In this document: in pieces, positions 46,478 through 56,312 of the stretch
Position numbering within the stretch: position 1 is the stretch's first letter
How the letters are laid out: every line of letters starts with the position of its first letter
Origin: Gluconacetobacter asukensis
Lineage (GTDB): Bacteria > Pseudomonadota > Alphaproteobacteria > Acetobacterales > Acetobacteraceae
Assembly: GCF_014174375.1 (NCBI RefSeq)
Contig: NZ_JABEQE010000003.1
Coordinates: 186,001 to 250,000 of the forward strand
Direction: 5' to 3'
Length of the DNA stretch: 64,000 bases
Position numbers and translations under genes: made by a program
Notes under the pieces: model-generated
What the model saw: the letters and a program-made list of their open reading frames with translations, nothing else
What the model was told of the DNA's origin: nothing
The model's database searches: none

Positions 46478-48577
46478 GTGGAGGCTCTGCGACAGGAACT
46501 GCTGGCGGTCTTCGATGCCGAATATCGCGACCATCTGCGCGTCGTGCGCGACATTCTGGCCGCCGGACCGCTGGATGGGCGCGGGATCGGCGAGATCTTC
46601 CGGCGCGTTCATTCGCTGAAGGGTGCGGCCCGCGTCGTCGAGCGCGCCGATATCGAGACCATTGCCCATGCGCTGGAGGGGCGGCTGTTCGGGCTGCTGG
46701 ACGGGCAGCAGCCCGTGACGGCGGAGGATATCGCCGCCATCGGCACCGCCATGGACCAGGTCGACGCCCGCATGCAGGATCTGGCGGAGGCGCCGGTCGG
46801 CCCTGACGGGGGCGAGGCGGGGCCGCCGGGGCGGGAGGAGCCGGCCGACAGCTATGTGCAGGTGCCCGTGTCGCGCCTGGATGCGCTGGTCGGCGTCATG
46901 CACGACATGATGGGCATTGCCGAGCGGCAGGAACGGCTATGGGCCGATCTGGAAGACCTGACCGCCGCCGCGGCGCGGCGGACGGGGCCGGCCGCCGACC
47001 CGGCGGCGGAATTGTCGCGCCTGACCCGCGCCCTGTTTGCCCTGTCGCGCGAGCGCGGGCGGATCGCGGGGCAGGCCGACCGGGCCATGATGCGGCTGGA
47101 CGAGGAAGTGCGGGCGGTGACGCTGGTGCCGGCCGGGACGGTCTTCGGCTCGCTGACCGGCATGGTGCGGCAGATCGCGCGCGAGCATGGCAGCGGCGAG
47201 GTGACGGTGCGCCTGCTGGGCATGGATGTGCGCGCCGACCGGCGGGTGATGCAGGCGCTGCGCGACCCGGTGATCCATCTGCTGCGCAATGCCATCGTCC
47301 ATGGGCTGGAAAGCCCGGCCCGGCGGCAGGCCGAGGGCAAGCCGGCGGAGCCGGTCCTGACCCTGTCGGTGCGGATGCTGGGCGTGCGCCTGCTGGTGTC
47401 GGTCAGCGATGACGGGCGCGGCCCGGACCTGGAGGCGATCGCCGCGCGCGCCATCCGCCAGGGGCTGATGCAGCCGGATGATCCGGGCTTGCCCGAAACC
47501 CTGCTGAGCCTGGTGTTCGCGCCCGGTTTTTCCACGCGGGCCGAGGCCGACCGGCTGTCCGGCCGGGGCATGGGCCTGTCGGTGGTGGCGGAGGCCGCGC
47601 GTGCCCTGCAGGGGTCGGTCCGCATGGAGGCGGGCAACCCCTGGGGAACGGTGGTGACGATGGCGGTGCCGGTCTCGCGCCGGCAGCGCACCACGCTGGT
47701 GGTCGAGGCTGGCGACATGACCATCGGCCTGCCCGGGCGGGTGATCGAGCGGCTGGCGCGGGTGCGGCAGGCCGATATCCGCATGGTCGATGGCCGGGCC
47801 TGTTTCGCCCTCGACCGGCGGCGCGGGCCGGGGAGCGGGCAGGATGCGGGGGCTGCGCTGGTGCCGGTGGTGCCGCTGGCCGCCTTTCTTGGCCGGCCGG
47901 ATGCGGCGTTGCCGGTCCATGACGGGGCGCTGTCGGTCGTCGTGCTGGGCATGGTGGATGGCGGGTGCTGCGGCTTTGCCGTCGACCGGATGCGCGAGGT
48001 CCGCATCCTGCATATTTCCGACGCCGAGGCGGCGGGGCTGGACAGCGAGCTGATCCCCGGTGTGGGCTGGCCGCGCGGGGACCGGCCGGTCTTCGTCCTC
48101 AATCCCGACACGCTGCTGGAACGGTGGCGGATGGCGGGGGCCACGGGGGGGCATTTCGACGGTGCCGGCGATGCGGGGCCGGACGGCGGGGCGCCGGCGG
48201 CCCGCCGGGTGCCCACCGTGCTGGTGGTTGACGATTCGATTACCACACGGACTCTCCAGAAGACGATCCTGCAGACCCACGGCTATGATGTGCTGCTGGC
48301 GACGGACGGGGTCGAGGCCCTGGCGCTGCTGCACCGGTCGCCACGTCGGATCGACGTGATCGTGACGGACGTGGAGATGCCCCGGATGGATGGTTTCGCA
48401 TTGCTCGACGCGGTCAGATCGGACCCGCGCCTGTCCCGCATTCCGGTGGTGCTGATGACGTCGCGCAACGAGGAAGCCGATATCAGGCGCGGGCTGGAGG
48501 GTGGCGCCCGGGCCTATGTGACCAAGCAGGGGTTCGAACAGGGCGAATTGCTGGACATTATCCGAGGCGTGCTGTGA
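46478..48577 (+). CDS. CheA-type histidine kinase fused to a receiver domain
   Basis: Chemosensory hybrid kinase of 699 residues. The Hpt domain carries the phosphorylated histidine in RRVHSLKGAARVVE (about residue 45). The kinase core has an N-box HLLRNAIVHGLESPARRQ, SVSDDGRGPDLEAI and GRGMGLSVVAEAARAL. A CheW-like domain lies at about 405-550. A C-terminal receiver (about 575-695) has DDSITTRTLQK and the phospho-acceptor Asp631 in IVTDVEMPRMDG. This is the WspE/CheA3/FrzE type. The GTG start is nine bases after mcp. Confidence 0.93.
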   Translation: MEALRQELLAVFDAEYRDHLRVVRDILAAGPLDGRGIGEIFRRVHSLKGAARVVERADIETIAHALEGRLFGLLDGQQPVTAEDIAAIGTAMDQVDARMQDLAEAPVGPDGGEAGPPGREEPADSYVQVPVSRLDALVGVMHDMMGIAERQERLWADLEDLTAAAARRTGPAADPAAELSRLTRALFALSRERGRIAGQADRAMMRLDEEVRAVTLVPAGTVFGSLTGMVRQIAREHGSGEVTVRLLGMDVRADRRVMQALRDPVIHLLRNAIVHGLESPARRQAEGKPAEPVLTLSVRMLGVRLLVSVSDDGRGPDLEAIAARAIRQGLMQPDDPGLPETLLSLVFAPGFSTRAEADRLSGRGMGLSVVAEAARALQGSVRMEAGNPWGTVVTMAVPVSRRQRTTLVVEAGDMTIGLPGRVIERLARVRQADIRMVDGRACFALDRRRGPGSGQDAGAALVPVVPLAAFLGRPDAALPVHDGALSVVVLGMVDGGCCGFAVDRMREVRILHISDAEAAGLDSELIPGVGWPRGDRPVFVLNPDTLLERWRMAGATGGHFDGAGDAGPDGGAPAARRVPTVLVVDDSITTRTLQKTILQTHGYDVLLATDGVEALALLHRSPRRIDVIVTDVEMPRMDGFALLDAVRSDPRLSRIPVVLMTSRNEEADIRRGLEGGARAYVTKQGFEQGELLDIIRGVL

Positions 48578-49662
48578 CCGGCCTGGCCGGGCCGCGCGTC
48601 CGGGTGCTGGTCGTCGAGGATTCGGCTGTGGTCCGGCATGTGCTGGTGCGGCTGATCCGCGACGATCCGCGGCTGGAACTGCTGGAGGCGGTGGAAACGG
48701 CCGAGGAGGCGCTGCGCCTGGTGCCGATGCTGCGGCCCGACGTGATTTCGATGGATGTGCGGCTGCCCGGCATGGACGGGTTGGAGGCCACGCGGCGCAT
48801 CATGGCCGAATGCCCGACGCCGATCGTGATCGTCAGCGACTCTTCGACCGATCCGGCGCTGCGGATCTCGATGAATGCGCTGCGTTCCGGCGCGCTGTCG
48901 GTGGTGCAGAAGCCGGCCGGATGGCCGGTCGATGCCGCCGGGGGGGCGGCGATCGCGACCCAACTCTACATCATGAGCCAGGTGCCGGTGATCCGTCACC
49001 GGCTGCATTATGGGGCGGTGGTGCCGGATGTGGGGACTCCGCCGCCGCCGCGTCTGCGCCCGCGCCTGGTCGGCATGGCGGCATCGACCGGCGGGCCGCA
49101 GGCCTTTGCGCATATCATGGGGGCGCTGCCGGTCAGCTTTCCGTGGCCGATCCTGCTGGTGCAGCATATGGGCACGGGGTTCATGGAAGGTTTTGCCGCC
49201 TGGCTGGATACTCAGACCCGGCTATCGGTCGCGCTGGCCCGGCAGGGGGAGATCATGCGGCCGGGGCATGTCTATGTGGCGCCGGCCGAGGCGCATCTGA
49301 CCCTCGGGCTGAGCGATGAGATCCGGTTGTCGAACGCGCCGCCGCTGGGCGGGCAGCGGCCGTCGGCCACCGCCCTGTTCGCCTCGATGGCGCGGGTGGG
49401 GGCTGGGGCGATCGGCATTCTGCTGACCGGTATGGGCGAGGACGGGGCCGTGGGGCTGCGCGACATGCGCCGGGCGGGCGGATACACGATCGTCGAGGAC
49501 CGGAGCACGTCGATCGTGCATGGGATGCCCGGTGCGGCCGAGCGGATCGGCGGGGCCTCGATCAGCCTGCCCCTGGGGCAGATCGCGCCGCATCTGGTGG
49601 CCGTGGCCTCGGCCGCCGCGCCCTTGCCGGTGGTGGCCGGGATGGAAGGACGGGGGCCATGA
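48574..49662 (+). CDS. CheB protein-glutamate methylesterase
   Basis: Receptor demethylase of 362 residues. The N-terminal receiver has VVEDSAVVRHVL and the Asp in VISMDVRLPGMDG. The C-terminal methylesterase has the Ser in GMAASTGGPQAF, the His in LVQHMGTGF and the Asp in GMGEDGAVGL. It corresponds to WspF/CheB3. The GTG start overlaps the cheA stop by four bases. Confidence 0.93.
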   Translation: MTGLAGPRVRVLVVEDSAVVRHVLVRLIRDDPRLELLEAVETAEEALRLVPMLRPDVISMDVRLPGMDGLEATRRIMAECPTPIVIVSDSSTDPALRISMNALRSGALSVVQKPAGWPVDAAGGAAIATQLYIMSQVPVIRHRLHYGAVVPDVGTPPPPRLRPRLVGMAASTGGPQAFAHIMGALPVSFPWPILLVQHMGTGFMEGFAAWLDTQTRLSVALARQGEIMRPGHVYVAPAEAHLTLGLSDEIRLSNAPPLGGQRPSATALFASMARVGAGAIGILLTGMGEDGAVGLRDMRRAGGYTIVEDRSTSIVHGMPGAAERIGGASISLPLGQIAPHLVAVASAAAPLPVVAGMEGRGP

Positions 49663-51560
49663 CCGACGCCTCCGCCGAGGCGCAGGTGCCGCCGACGCTG
49701 CTGCTGGTCGAGGATTCCGACACCCAGGCGCTGCGCATACGCCGGATGCTGGAAAGCCACGGTTTCGCGGTGACGCGGGTGGCCAGTGGCGAGGCCGCGC
49801 TGGATACGCTGGATACGCGGATTCCGGATCTGGTGGTCGCCGATTATCATCTGCCGGGCATGAATGGCGGGCAGATGGCGCGCCAATTGCGCATGAGTGC
49901 GGCCACCCGCATGATCCCGGTGCTGATGCTGACCGAAGGGGGCGAGCCGGGCCTGGAGCGCGAGGGGCTGGAAAGCGGCGCCGATGCCTATGTGCCCAAA
50001 TCGGCCGAACCGGACCTGATCGTCTTTCGCATCCGTGCGCTGCTGCGCGAGGGGGCGGGCACGGGGGCCGGTACCGGGCAGCGGGATGCCAGCCCGCTGT
50101 TCCGCCGGGCGCGAATCCTGATTGTCGGCGGCGAAGGGGCGCGGGAGCATGCGGTGGCGGCCCTGGCGGCCCTGATGCGCAATGACGGGCATGATGTGAC
50201 CGTGATCGGCCATCCGGGCGCGATGGAGCGGGGGGACTGGTTCGACCCTGCGCGTGCGCCCGACTGCGTGGTGGTCGACCTGGTGTCCGATCGGTTCGAC
50301 GGCATCGCCTTCTGCCAGGAACTGGACGATCTGCGGCAGGATGTCGTGGTGGCGGGCGGAGGGGCGCCCCGCATCCTGGGGCTGAGCGGGCCGGGTGCGG
50401 CGCGCGGTGTCTTTCCCGCACGGGCGTTCGAGGCCGGTGTGGACGACATGGTGGCCGACGATATCGAGCCCGATGTGCTGGCCCTGCGGATTCGGGCGCT
50501 GGTGCGGCGCAAGCTGCTGCAGGACGATGCGCGGCGTATCGACCTGGACCGGCAGGCGCGCGAGATCGCGGTCGAGGCCGCGCGGGCCGAGGCGGCGGCG
50601 ATCGCCTCCAAGGCCTCGCTGGCCGAGGCGCTGGAACAGGCGAATGCCGAACTGGCCGATGCCAACCGCCGGCTGATCGAGACCCAGGGCAAGCTGGTGC
50701 AGACCGCCAAGATGGCGTCGCTGGGCGAGCTGGTGGCGGGCATTGCGCATGAGATCAACAATCCGCTGGCCTTCATCCTGGCCCACAAGGAGACGGTGGC
50801 CCGCCTGCTGGCGCAGGTGATTGCCGAGGAGGACCTTGGCACGGATGCGGATGGGAGCCGGCACGCGGCGCTGATGAAATGCCGCGACCGTGTCGAATCG
50901 ATGAGCCTGGGCCTGCGGCGCATCCAGAACCTGGTCCTGAACCTGCGAAAATTCTCGCGCCTGGACGAAGGGCTGTTCCAGGTGATCGACGTGCCCGAGG
51001 CGCTGGAGACGGTGCTGGCCCTGCTGACGCAGAAATTCGGCAACCAGATCGTGGTGGAGCGGGATTATCGCGCGCCCGAGCGCCTGTATTGCCAGTCCGC
51101 GCTGCTGAACCAGGTGATGATGAACATCATCAGCAATGCCGCCGACGCGATTTATTCCATGCTGGAGGATGCCGGCGAGGGCGACCCGGCGGGGCCGGCG
51201 CGGGGGGTGATCAGGATTGCCACCGAATTGCGTGTCAGCGAAGGCTCGGGCGAGCAATCATATGTCTTTATCGTGACGGATAACGGTCCGGGCATTCCGC
51301 CGGAGATGGCGGAGCGGATCTTCGAGCCGTTCTTTACCACCAAGCCGGTGGGGGCGGGGACGGGGCTGGGGCTGGCCATCGCCTATAGTGTCGTGCAGGC
51401 GCATCATGGCACGATCACGATTGCCGACGCGCCGCGCAGGGCCGGCGGTGCCGGCACCGATGGAGGACGGGGAACGATGTTTACGATTTCGGTGCCCTGG
51501 CAGCCGCATCTGGAAGCGATGGCCGAGCCTGCACGGGGTGCTGCGGAGATGCAGGCGTGA
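49659..51560 (+). CDS. Hybrid histidine kinase with two N-terminal receivers (CheS3-like)
   Basis: 633 residues with no membrane segment. Receiver 1 (about 13-128) is intact, with VEDSDTQ, Asp62 in [12 protein letters not shown] and a conserved Lys in YVPKSAEPD. Receiver 2 (about 145-260) keeps Asp207 ([12 protein letters not shown]) but has lost the acidic pair ([10 protein letters not shown]). A coiled coil (about 275-345) leads to HisKA with His364 in [11 protein letters not shown] and a HATPase ([47 protein letters not shown]). In Rhodospirillum centenum, CheS3 with a similar build is phosphorylated by CheA3. The ATG overlaps the cheB stop. Confidence 0.88.
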   Translation: MTDASAEAQVPPTLLLVEDSDTQALRIRRMLESHGFAVTRVASGEAALDTLDTRIPDLVVADYHLPGMNGGQMARQLRMSAATRMIPVLMLTEGGEPGLEREGLESGADAYVPKSAEPDLIVFRIRALLREGAGTGAGTGQRDASPLFRRARILIVGGEGAREHAVAALAALMRNDGHDVTVIGHPGAMERGDWFDPARAPDCVVVDLVSDRFDGIAFCQELDDLRQDVVVAGGGAPRILGLSGPGAARGVFPARAFEAGVDDMVADDIEPDVLALRIRALVRRKLLQDDARRIDLDRQAREIAVEAARAEAAAIASKASLAEALEQANAELADANRRLIETQGKLVQTAKMASLGELVAGIAHEINNPLAFILAHKETVARLLAQVIAEEDLGTDADGSRHAALMKCRDRVESMSLGLRRIQNLVLNLRKFSRLDEGLFQVIDVPEALETVLALLTQKFGNQIVVERDYRAPERLYCQSALLNQVMMNIISNAADAIYSMLEDAGEGDPAGPARGVIRIATELRVSEGSGEQSYVFIVTDNGPGIPPEMAERIFEPFFTTKPVGAGTGLGLAIAYSVVQAHHGTITIADAPRRAGGAGTDGGRGTMFTISVPWQPHLEAMAEPARGAAEMQA

Positions 51561-53479
51561 CCGACCGCCCCGTCGTGCTGCTGGTGGATGACGAGCCCGA
51601 GATCCTGGTGGCGCTGACCGACCTGCTGGAAGACAGTTTCACCATCCTGTCGACCACCTCGCCGGTCGAGGCGCTGGATATTCTGGCCCGGCGCCGCGAT
51701 GTCGATGTCATCGTCTCGGACCAGCGCATGCCCGAGATGGGCGGCGACGTGATGCTGGCGCGGGCGCGCGGGATGTGCGACGCGCAGGCGATCCTGCTGA
51801 CCGGGTATGCCGATATCGGCGCCGTGGCGGCGGCGCTGAACCAGGGGCGGATTTCCTTCTATTCGCACAAGCCCTGGGATGGGGATGCCCTGCGCGCGAT
51901 GGTCGTCCAGGCGGCGCATCGCCACAAGCTGGAAGGCGAGTTGCAGACCGAGCGGATGCTGCTGCGCGGCCTGCTGGGGAATCTGCGCGCCGGCCTGGCC
52001 TTCAAGGACCCTGATGGGCGCTTTATCCGCATCAACCGCAATGCCGCCGCCTTCTATGGCCGGGACGAGGCCGATTGTCTGGGGCGGCGGGAGGAGGATT
52101 TGTCCGATCCGGCTCTGCTGCCGGCGCTGCATGCGGCCGAGGCGCGGCTGGAGGCCGAGGGCCGGGACGAGGAAGTGCTGCCGGTTTCCGGCCCCGGCGG
52201 CAGTGTGAGCTGGCGGGAGTTCACCCGTGCGCGTCTGGGCGTGAATGCGCGGGGCGAGGCCTATTCGGTGCTGATCAATCGGGACATTACCCGCCAGCGC
52301 GAGATGGAGGCGCGCCTGCGCCAGGCGGAGAAGATGCAGGCGCTGGGCACCATGGCCGGCGGAATCGCGCATGATTTCAACAATCTGTTGACGGCGGTGA
52401 TGGGGTCTCTGGAACTGGCCGTCGATATGGGCGAGGGGCTGGACGACCGCACGACCCATCTGCTGGACAATGCGATGGGCGCGGCGCGGCGGGGGGCCGA
52501 CCTGACGCGGCGGCTGCTGAATTTCAGCCGGCCGCGCGATCTGAGCCTGCAACCGGTCGATGTGAACGCCCTGTTGCGCGGCATGCATGACCTGCTGGTG
52601 CAGGGCGTGACCGCGCGGCGGCGCGAGGGGGCGGCGGGGCGCCCGCCGGTCGAGATCGGGATGGAGACCGCGGACCCGGGCGGGGAGGTGCCGCTGGTGC
52701 GGACCGATGCCGGGCAACTGGAACTGGCGCTGCTGAATCTGTGCCTGAATGCCAGCGACGCCATGCCGGATGGCGGTGGGATCATGCTCTCGACCCAGGT
52801 GGCGCGGCTGGAGGCTCCCGTGACCGAAGGGGACCTGCCCCAGGGCGAGTATGTGGTGGTGTCGGTGGCCGATCAGGGCACGGGCATGGCGCCCGAGACA
52901 CTGGCGCGGATCTTCGAGCCGTTCTTCACGACCAAGGATGTCGGGCGGGGGACCGGGCTGGGCCTGTCGATGATCTATGGTTTCGTGCGCCATGCCGGGG
53001 GCGATGTGCGGGTGACCAGCGCGCCGGGGCAGGGGACGCGGGTGGATCTGTATCTGCCGGTCCATCGCTGCCCGGTGGCGGCCCTCGATCGGCCGGAGGC
53101 GCTGGAGCCTCTGCCTGTCCGCAAGGGGTTGCGCATCCTGGTGGTGGATGACGAGGCCACGGTCAGGACCGTGACGGCCGGCTTCCTGCGCGGCATGGGG
53201 CATGAGGCGATCGAGGCGCCGGGCGGCGAGGAGGCGCTGGCGCAAATCGGTGCGATGGCGCCCCATCGGCCCGACCTGGTGGTGCTGGACGTCATGATGC
53301 CGAAAATGGGCGGCGAGGAGGCGGCGCGGCGGATCGGCGCGCTGTATCCCGAAACGCGTATCCTGTTCCTGACCGGCTATGCCGACAATGCCGTGTTGCC
53401 GGAGGATGCGCTGGTGCTGCGCAAGCCCTTCACCCAGGCCGAATTGTCGGGGCATGTCGCCCGCGCGATGGGCGGATGA
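51557..53479 (+). CDS. Hybrid histidine kinase REC-PAS-HisKA-HATPase-REC
   Basis: 640 residues, soluble. The first receiver (about 5-120) has VDDEPEIL, Asp55 in IVSDQRMPEMGG and HKPW at the end. The PAS domain is at about 140-250 (GLAFKDPDGRFIRINRNAAA). HisKA has His272 in AGGIAHDFNNLLTAVMG. The HATPase has NLCLNASDAMPDGGG and GTGLGLSMIYGFVRHAGGDV. The second receiver has VVDDEATVRT and Asp578 in VVLDVMMPKMGG. It is the last gene of the operon; its GTG overlaps the preceding stop. It is the likely route to the unknown output. Confidence 0.9.
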   Translation: MTDRPVVLLVDDEPEILVALTDLLEDSFTILSTTSPVEALDILARRRDVDVIVSDQRMPEMGGDVMLARARGMCDAQAILLTGYADIGAVAAALNQGRISFYSHKPWDGDALRAMVVQAAHRHKLEGELQTERMLLRGLLGNLRAGLAFKDPDGRFIRINRNAAAFYGRDEADCLGRREEDLSDPALLPALHAAEARLEAEGRDEEVLPVSGPGGSVSWREFTRARLGVNARGEAYSVLINRDITRQREMEARLRQAEKMQALGTMAGGIAHDFNNLLTAVMGSLELAVDMGEGLDDRTTHLLDNAMGAARRGADLTRRLLNFSRPRDLSLQPVDVNALLRGMHDLLVQGVTARRREGAAGRPPVEIGMETADPGGEVPLVRTDAGQLELALLNLCLNASDAMPDGGGIMLSTQVARLEAPVTEGDLPQGEYVVVSVADQGTGMAPETLARIFEPFFTTKDVGRGTGLGLSMIYGFVRHAGGDVRVTSAPGQGTRVDLYLPVHRCPVAALDRPEALEPLPVRKGLRILVVDDEATVRTVTAGFLRGMGHEAIEAPGGEEALAQIGAMAPHRPDLVVLDVMMPKMGGEEAARRIGALYPETRILFLTGYADNAVLPEDALVLRKPFTQAELSGHVARAMGG

Positions 53480-53489
53480 GGGGGCGGCT

Positions 53490-53520
53490 CTTGTCCTGAG
53501 GCGCGAACGGCCTATTTCTG
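53490..53520 (+). promoter_or_regulatory. RpoH (sigma-32) heat-shock promoter of hslVU
   Basis: CTTG (53490-53493), then exactly 17 bases, then CCTATTTCTG (53511-53520). This matches at every specified position the alphaproteobacterial heat-shock consensus CTTG-N17-CYTATNTNNG. Transcription should start about 7 bases beyond, at or beside the hslV ATG at 53527. Confidence 0.85.
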
Positions 53521-53526
53521 TCAGTC

Positions 53527-54117
53527 ATGCAGAACATACACGCGACCCCCCATGATCCAGTCGGCTGGCATGGAACGACGATCCTGTGCGTGCGACGTGG
53601 CGCAGAGGTGGCAATGGCCGGTGACGGGCAGGTGACGCTGGGCGCCACCGTCATCAAAGGCAATGCGCGCAAGGTGCGGCGGATCGGGCCGGCCGGCACC
53701 ATCCTGGCCGGCTTTGCCGGCGCTACCGCCGATGCCTTTACCCTGCTGGAGCGGCTGGAGGCCAAGCTGGAGCGGTTTCCCAACCAGCTTGAGCGCGCCT
53801 GTGTCGAACTGGCCAAGGACTGGCGGACGGACCGCTATCTGCGCCGGCTGGAGGCGATGATGGCGGTGGCCGATCTGGAACGCTCCTTCACCCTGACCGG
53901 CAATGGCGATGTGCTGGAGCCCGAGGATGGCATCATCGCCATCGGTTCGGGCGGCAATTATGCGCTGTCGGCCGCGCGGGCGCTGGCCGAGGTGGACGGG
54001 ATGTCGGCGGCCGAGATCGCGCGGCGGGCGATGCGCATTGCCGGCGAGATCTGTGTTTATACCAACCATTCGGTGATCCTCGAGACGCTGGGTGAAAAGG
54101 GAAGGGAGGACGCATGA
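53527..54117 (+). CDS. hslV: ATP-dependent protease subunit HslV
   Basis: Proteasome-like threonine peptidase that forms a double hexamer capped by HslU. The 196 residues include the catalytic Thr17 after a short propeptide ([16 protein letters not shown]), [40 protein letters not shown] and [14 protein letters not shown]. The ATG lies six bases after the heat-shock -10 element and has no ribosome site, so the mRNA may be leaderless. Its stop overlaps the hslU start. Confidence 0.95.
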   Translation: MQNIHATPHDPVGWHGTTILCVRRGAEVAMAGDGQVTLGATVIKGNARKVRRIGPAGTILAGFAGATADAFTLLERLEAKLERFPNQLERACVELAKDWRTDRYLRRLEAMMAVADLERSFTLTGNGDVLEPEDGIIAIGSGGNYALSAARALAEVDGMSAAEIARRAMRIAGEICVYTNHSVILETLGEKGREDA

Positions 54118-55433
54118 TGGATATTCCCAACCATTCCCCGCGCGAGATCGTCTCGGAACTCGATCGCTTCATCATCGGCCAGGGAGACGCGAAGCGCGCG
54201 GTGGCCATTGCGCTGCGCAATCGCTGGCGGCGGGCGCAACTGGCCGATGGCATGCGCGATGAGGTCGTGCCCAAGAACATCCTGATGATCGGGCCGACCG
54301 GCTGCGGCAAGACCGAGATCGCCCGGCGGCTGGCGCGGCTGGCGCAGGCGCCGTTCCTGAAGGTCGAGGCCACCAAGTTCACCGAGGTCGGCTATGTGGG
54401 CCGCGATGTCGAGAGCATCGTCCGCGATCTGGTCGAGGTGTCGCTGAACATGCTGCGCGACCTGCGCCGCCGCGACGTGCAGGCGCGGGCCGAGCAGGAG
54501 GCCGAGAACCGGCTGGTCGATGCGCTGGTGGGCGAGGGGGCCTCGGCCGATACCAAGAACAAGTTCCGCCGCATGCTGCGCGCGGGCGAGCTGGAGGAGA
54601 AGGAGGTCGAGATTTCGGTCGCCGATGCCCAAGGCGGCCCCGGCATGGGCGAGATGCCCAACATGCAGCCCGGTACCGTCATCAATTTCTCCGACATGAT
54701 GAAGGGGCTGATGAACCGCGTGCCGCAGCGCCGGCGCATGACCGTTGCGGCGGCGCGCGAGGCGCTGACCCGCGAGGAAGCGGACAAGATGCTGGACAAT
54801 GACGCCCTGGTCGGTGAGGCCGTGGCGCATGCCCAGGATCATGGCATCGTGTTCCTCGACGAGATCGACAAGGTCTGCGCCCGGTCGTCGGAGAGCGGTT
54901 TCCGGGGCGGCGATGTCTCGCGCGAGGGGGTGCAGCGCGACCTGCTGCCGCTGATCGAGGGGACCACGGTTTCGACCAAATACGGGCCGGTGAAGACGGA
55001 CCATATCCTGTTCATCGCCTCGGGCGCGTTCCATATCGCCAAGCCGTCGGACCTGTTGCCGGAATTGCAGGGGCGGCTGCCGATCCGCGTGGAACTCTCG
55101 CCGCTGACGCGCGAGGATCTGCGGCGCATCCTGACCGAGCCGGAACATTCGCTGCTGAAGCAATATACGGCGCTGCTGGGGACCGAGGGGCTGGATCTCG
55201 ATTTCTCGGACGATGCGGTGGATGCGCTGGCGGAGCTGGCCGCCGACATCAACGAGCGGGTCGAGAATATCGGCGCGCGGCGGCTGGCGACGGTGCTGGA
55301 AAGGCTGCTGGAGGATGTGTCCTTCACGGCGGCCGACCGATCGGGCCAGACCGTGCGGATTACCGCCGCCGATGTGCGCGACCGGGTGGAGCCGCTGGCC
55401 AGGAAGGGCGACCTCAGCCGCTTCATCCTCTGA
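54114..55433 (+). CDS. hslU: ATP-dependent protease ATPase subunit HslU
   Basis: AAA+ unfoldase that feeds substrates to HslV. The 439 residues include the start [20 protein letters not shown], Walker [35 protein letters not shown], the intermediate domain (about 110-240), Walker [14 protein letters not shown], sensor [15 protein letters not shown], and the C-terminus SRFIL that activates HslV. Consecutive ATGs at 54114 and 54117 follow GGGAGGACGC. A palindromic repeat begins in its stop codon. Confidence 0.96.
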   Translation: MMDIPNHSPREIVSELDRFIIGQGDAKRAVAIALRNRWRRAQLADGMRDEVVPKNILMIGPTGCGKTEIARRLARLAQAPFLKVEATKFTEVGYVGRDVESIVRDLVEVSLNMLRDLRRRDVQARAEQEAENRLVDALVGEGASADTKNKFRRMLRAGELEEKEVEISVADAQGGPGMGEMPNMQPGTVINFSDMMKGLMNRVPQRRRMTVAAAREALTREEADKMLDNDALVGEAVAHAQDHGIVFLDEIDKVCARSSESGFRGGDVSREGVQRDLLPLIEGTTVSTKYGPVKTDHILFIASGAFHIAKPSDLLPELQGRLPIRVELSPLTREDLRRILTEPEHSLLKQYTALLGTEGLDLDFSDDAVDALAELAADINERVENIGARRLATVLERLLEDVSFTAADRSGQTVRITAADVRDRVEPLARKGDLSRFIL

Positions 55434-55596
55434 GTTTGTGCCCGTAAACGCGCGCTGGTGGCGATCCGGCGCGCGTTTCCTGTGCTCCGATGCTCACGGC
55501 CCACAAGGCCGCTCCGCTTCGGTGCTCGGAAACACACGCTGGCCGTGCCGCTGCGCGGCACTCTCGCTCACCAGCCCACGTTTCCGGGCACAAACT
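55433..55596. repeat. Palindromic repeat, copy 3 (full length, at the hslU stop)
   Basis: 164 bp bounded by AGTTTGTGCCCGTAAACG (55433-55450) and its near-perfect complement (55579-55596). The first base is the A of the hslU TGA. Inside, AAACGCGCGC (55446-55455) pairs with GCGCGCGTTT (55469-55478), and GTGCCGC (55545-55551) with GCGGCAC (55555-55561). Compared with copy 1, paired positions change together (AAAC/GTTT against AAAT/ATTT; TIR AGTTTGTGCCCG against AGAGCCTGACCG), so pairing is preserved. Confidence 0.92.
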
Positions 55597-55853
55597 GAGC
55601 GGCACAGGGGGCTGGTGGCGATCCGGCGCGCGTTTCCTGTGCTCCGATGCTCACGGCCCACAAGGCGGCTCCGCTTCGGTGCTCGGAAACACACGCCGGG
55701 CGTGCCGCTGTGCGGCACTCTCGCTCGCCAGCCCACGTTTCCGGGCACAAACTTTGTGTTCGGGGCCCCATCGCGGGTCGCGGGTTTCTGGTGAGTGGGG
55801 ATGTGGTTTAGTCTCTGCTCGCCCATTTGATTGTTTTTTGTCAGGTAGCCTTG
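55434..55853. other. hslU-sufE intergenic region
   Basis: 420 bases with no credible gene. Most is occupied by repeat copies 3 and 4. The remaining 100 bases (55754-55853) are T-rich near sufE and must hold its promoter, but I could not define one. The open frames here are repeats read in several frames. Confidence 0.7.
55609..55753. repeat. Palindromic repeat, copy 4 (left end missing, in tandem with copy 3)
   Basis: A second copy in the same orientation, about 95% like copy 3 by eye, starting at GGCTGGTGGCG. The left terminal repeat is replaced by unrelated sequence, while the right end CGTTTCCGGGCACAAACT is intact. The internal GTGCCGC/GCGGCAC hairpin has a one-base loop change. Confidence 0.9.
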
Positions 55854-56297
55854 ATGACTGATCCTTTCGTCACGCCCCAGGATGCGACTGCCGCCGACGC
55901 GATTGCCGCGATCGGTGAGGAGCTGGACCTCTTTGATGACTGGATGCAGCGCTACCAGTACATCATCGAACTGGGCCGCACGATGCCGCCCTTTCCCGCC
56001 GAATGGATGGATGACGCCCATCGCGTGCCCGGCTGCCAGAGCCAGGTGTGGCTGGAAATGACCGCGCGTGACGGTGTGCTGTTCTTTGCCGGGGCGTCGG
56101 ACGCCGCCATTGTCTCGGGCCTGGTGGCGCTGCTGCTGCGGGTCTATTCGGGGCGGCCGGCGGAGGAAATCCTGGCGACCGATTCCGGTTTCCTGCGCGA
56201 TCTGGGGCTGGTGCAGGCGCTGTCGACCAATCGCGGCAACGGGGTCGAGGCGATGGCGCGGGCCATCCGGCATGCGGCAGCACAGGTCGGCGCGTAG
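55854..56297 (+). CDS. sufE: SufE family cysteine desulfuration protein
   Basis: Sulfur acceptor that takes persulfide sulfur from the desulfurase SufS and passes it to SufB for Fe-S cluster assembly. The 147 residues include DDWMQRYQYIIELGRTMPPF, the active cysteine in HRVPGCQSQVWL, SDAAIVSGLVALLLRVYSGR and the C-terminal LSTNRGNGVEAMARAI. The ATG at 55854 is preceded by an in-frame TTG. No suf operon is nearby. Confidence 0.93.
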   Translation: MTDPFVTPQDATAADAIAAIGEELDLFDDWMQRYQYIIELGRTMPPFPAEWMDDAHRVPGCQSQVWLEMTARDGVLFFAGASDAAIVSGLVALLLRVYSGRPAEEILATDSGFLRDLGLVQALSTNRGNGVEAMARAIRHAAAQVGA

Positions 56298-56312
56298 ACA
56301 CGCGGCTTGCGG

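Noticed and set aside
43961-46903. A 980-codon minus-strand frame opposite cheR-cheW-mcp-cheA
   Set aside because: It is a shadow of well-supported chemosensory genes, with no recognisable motif.
55434-55853. Small genes in the hslU-sufE gap
   Set aside because: The open frames are the same repeat read in different frames and have no ribosome sites.
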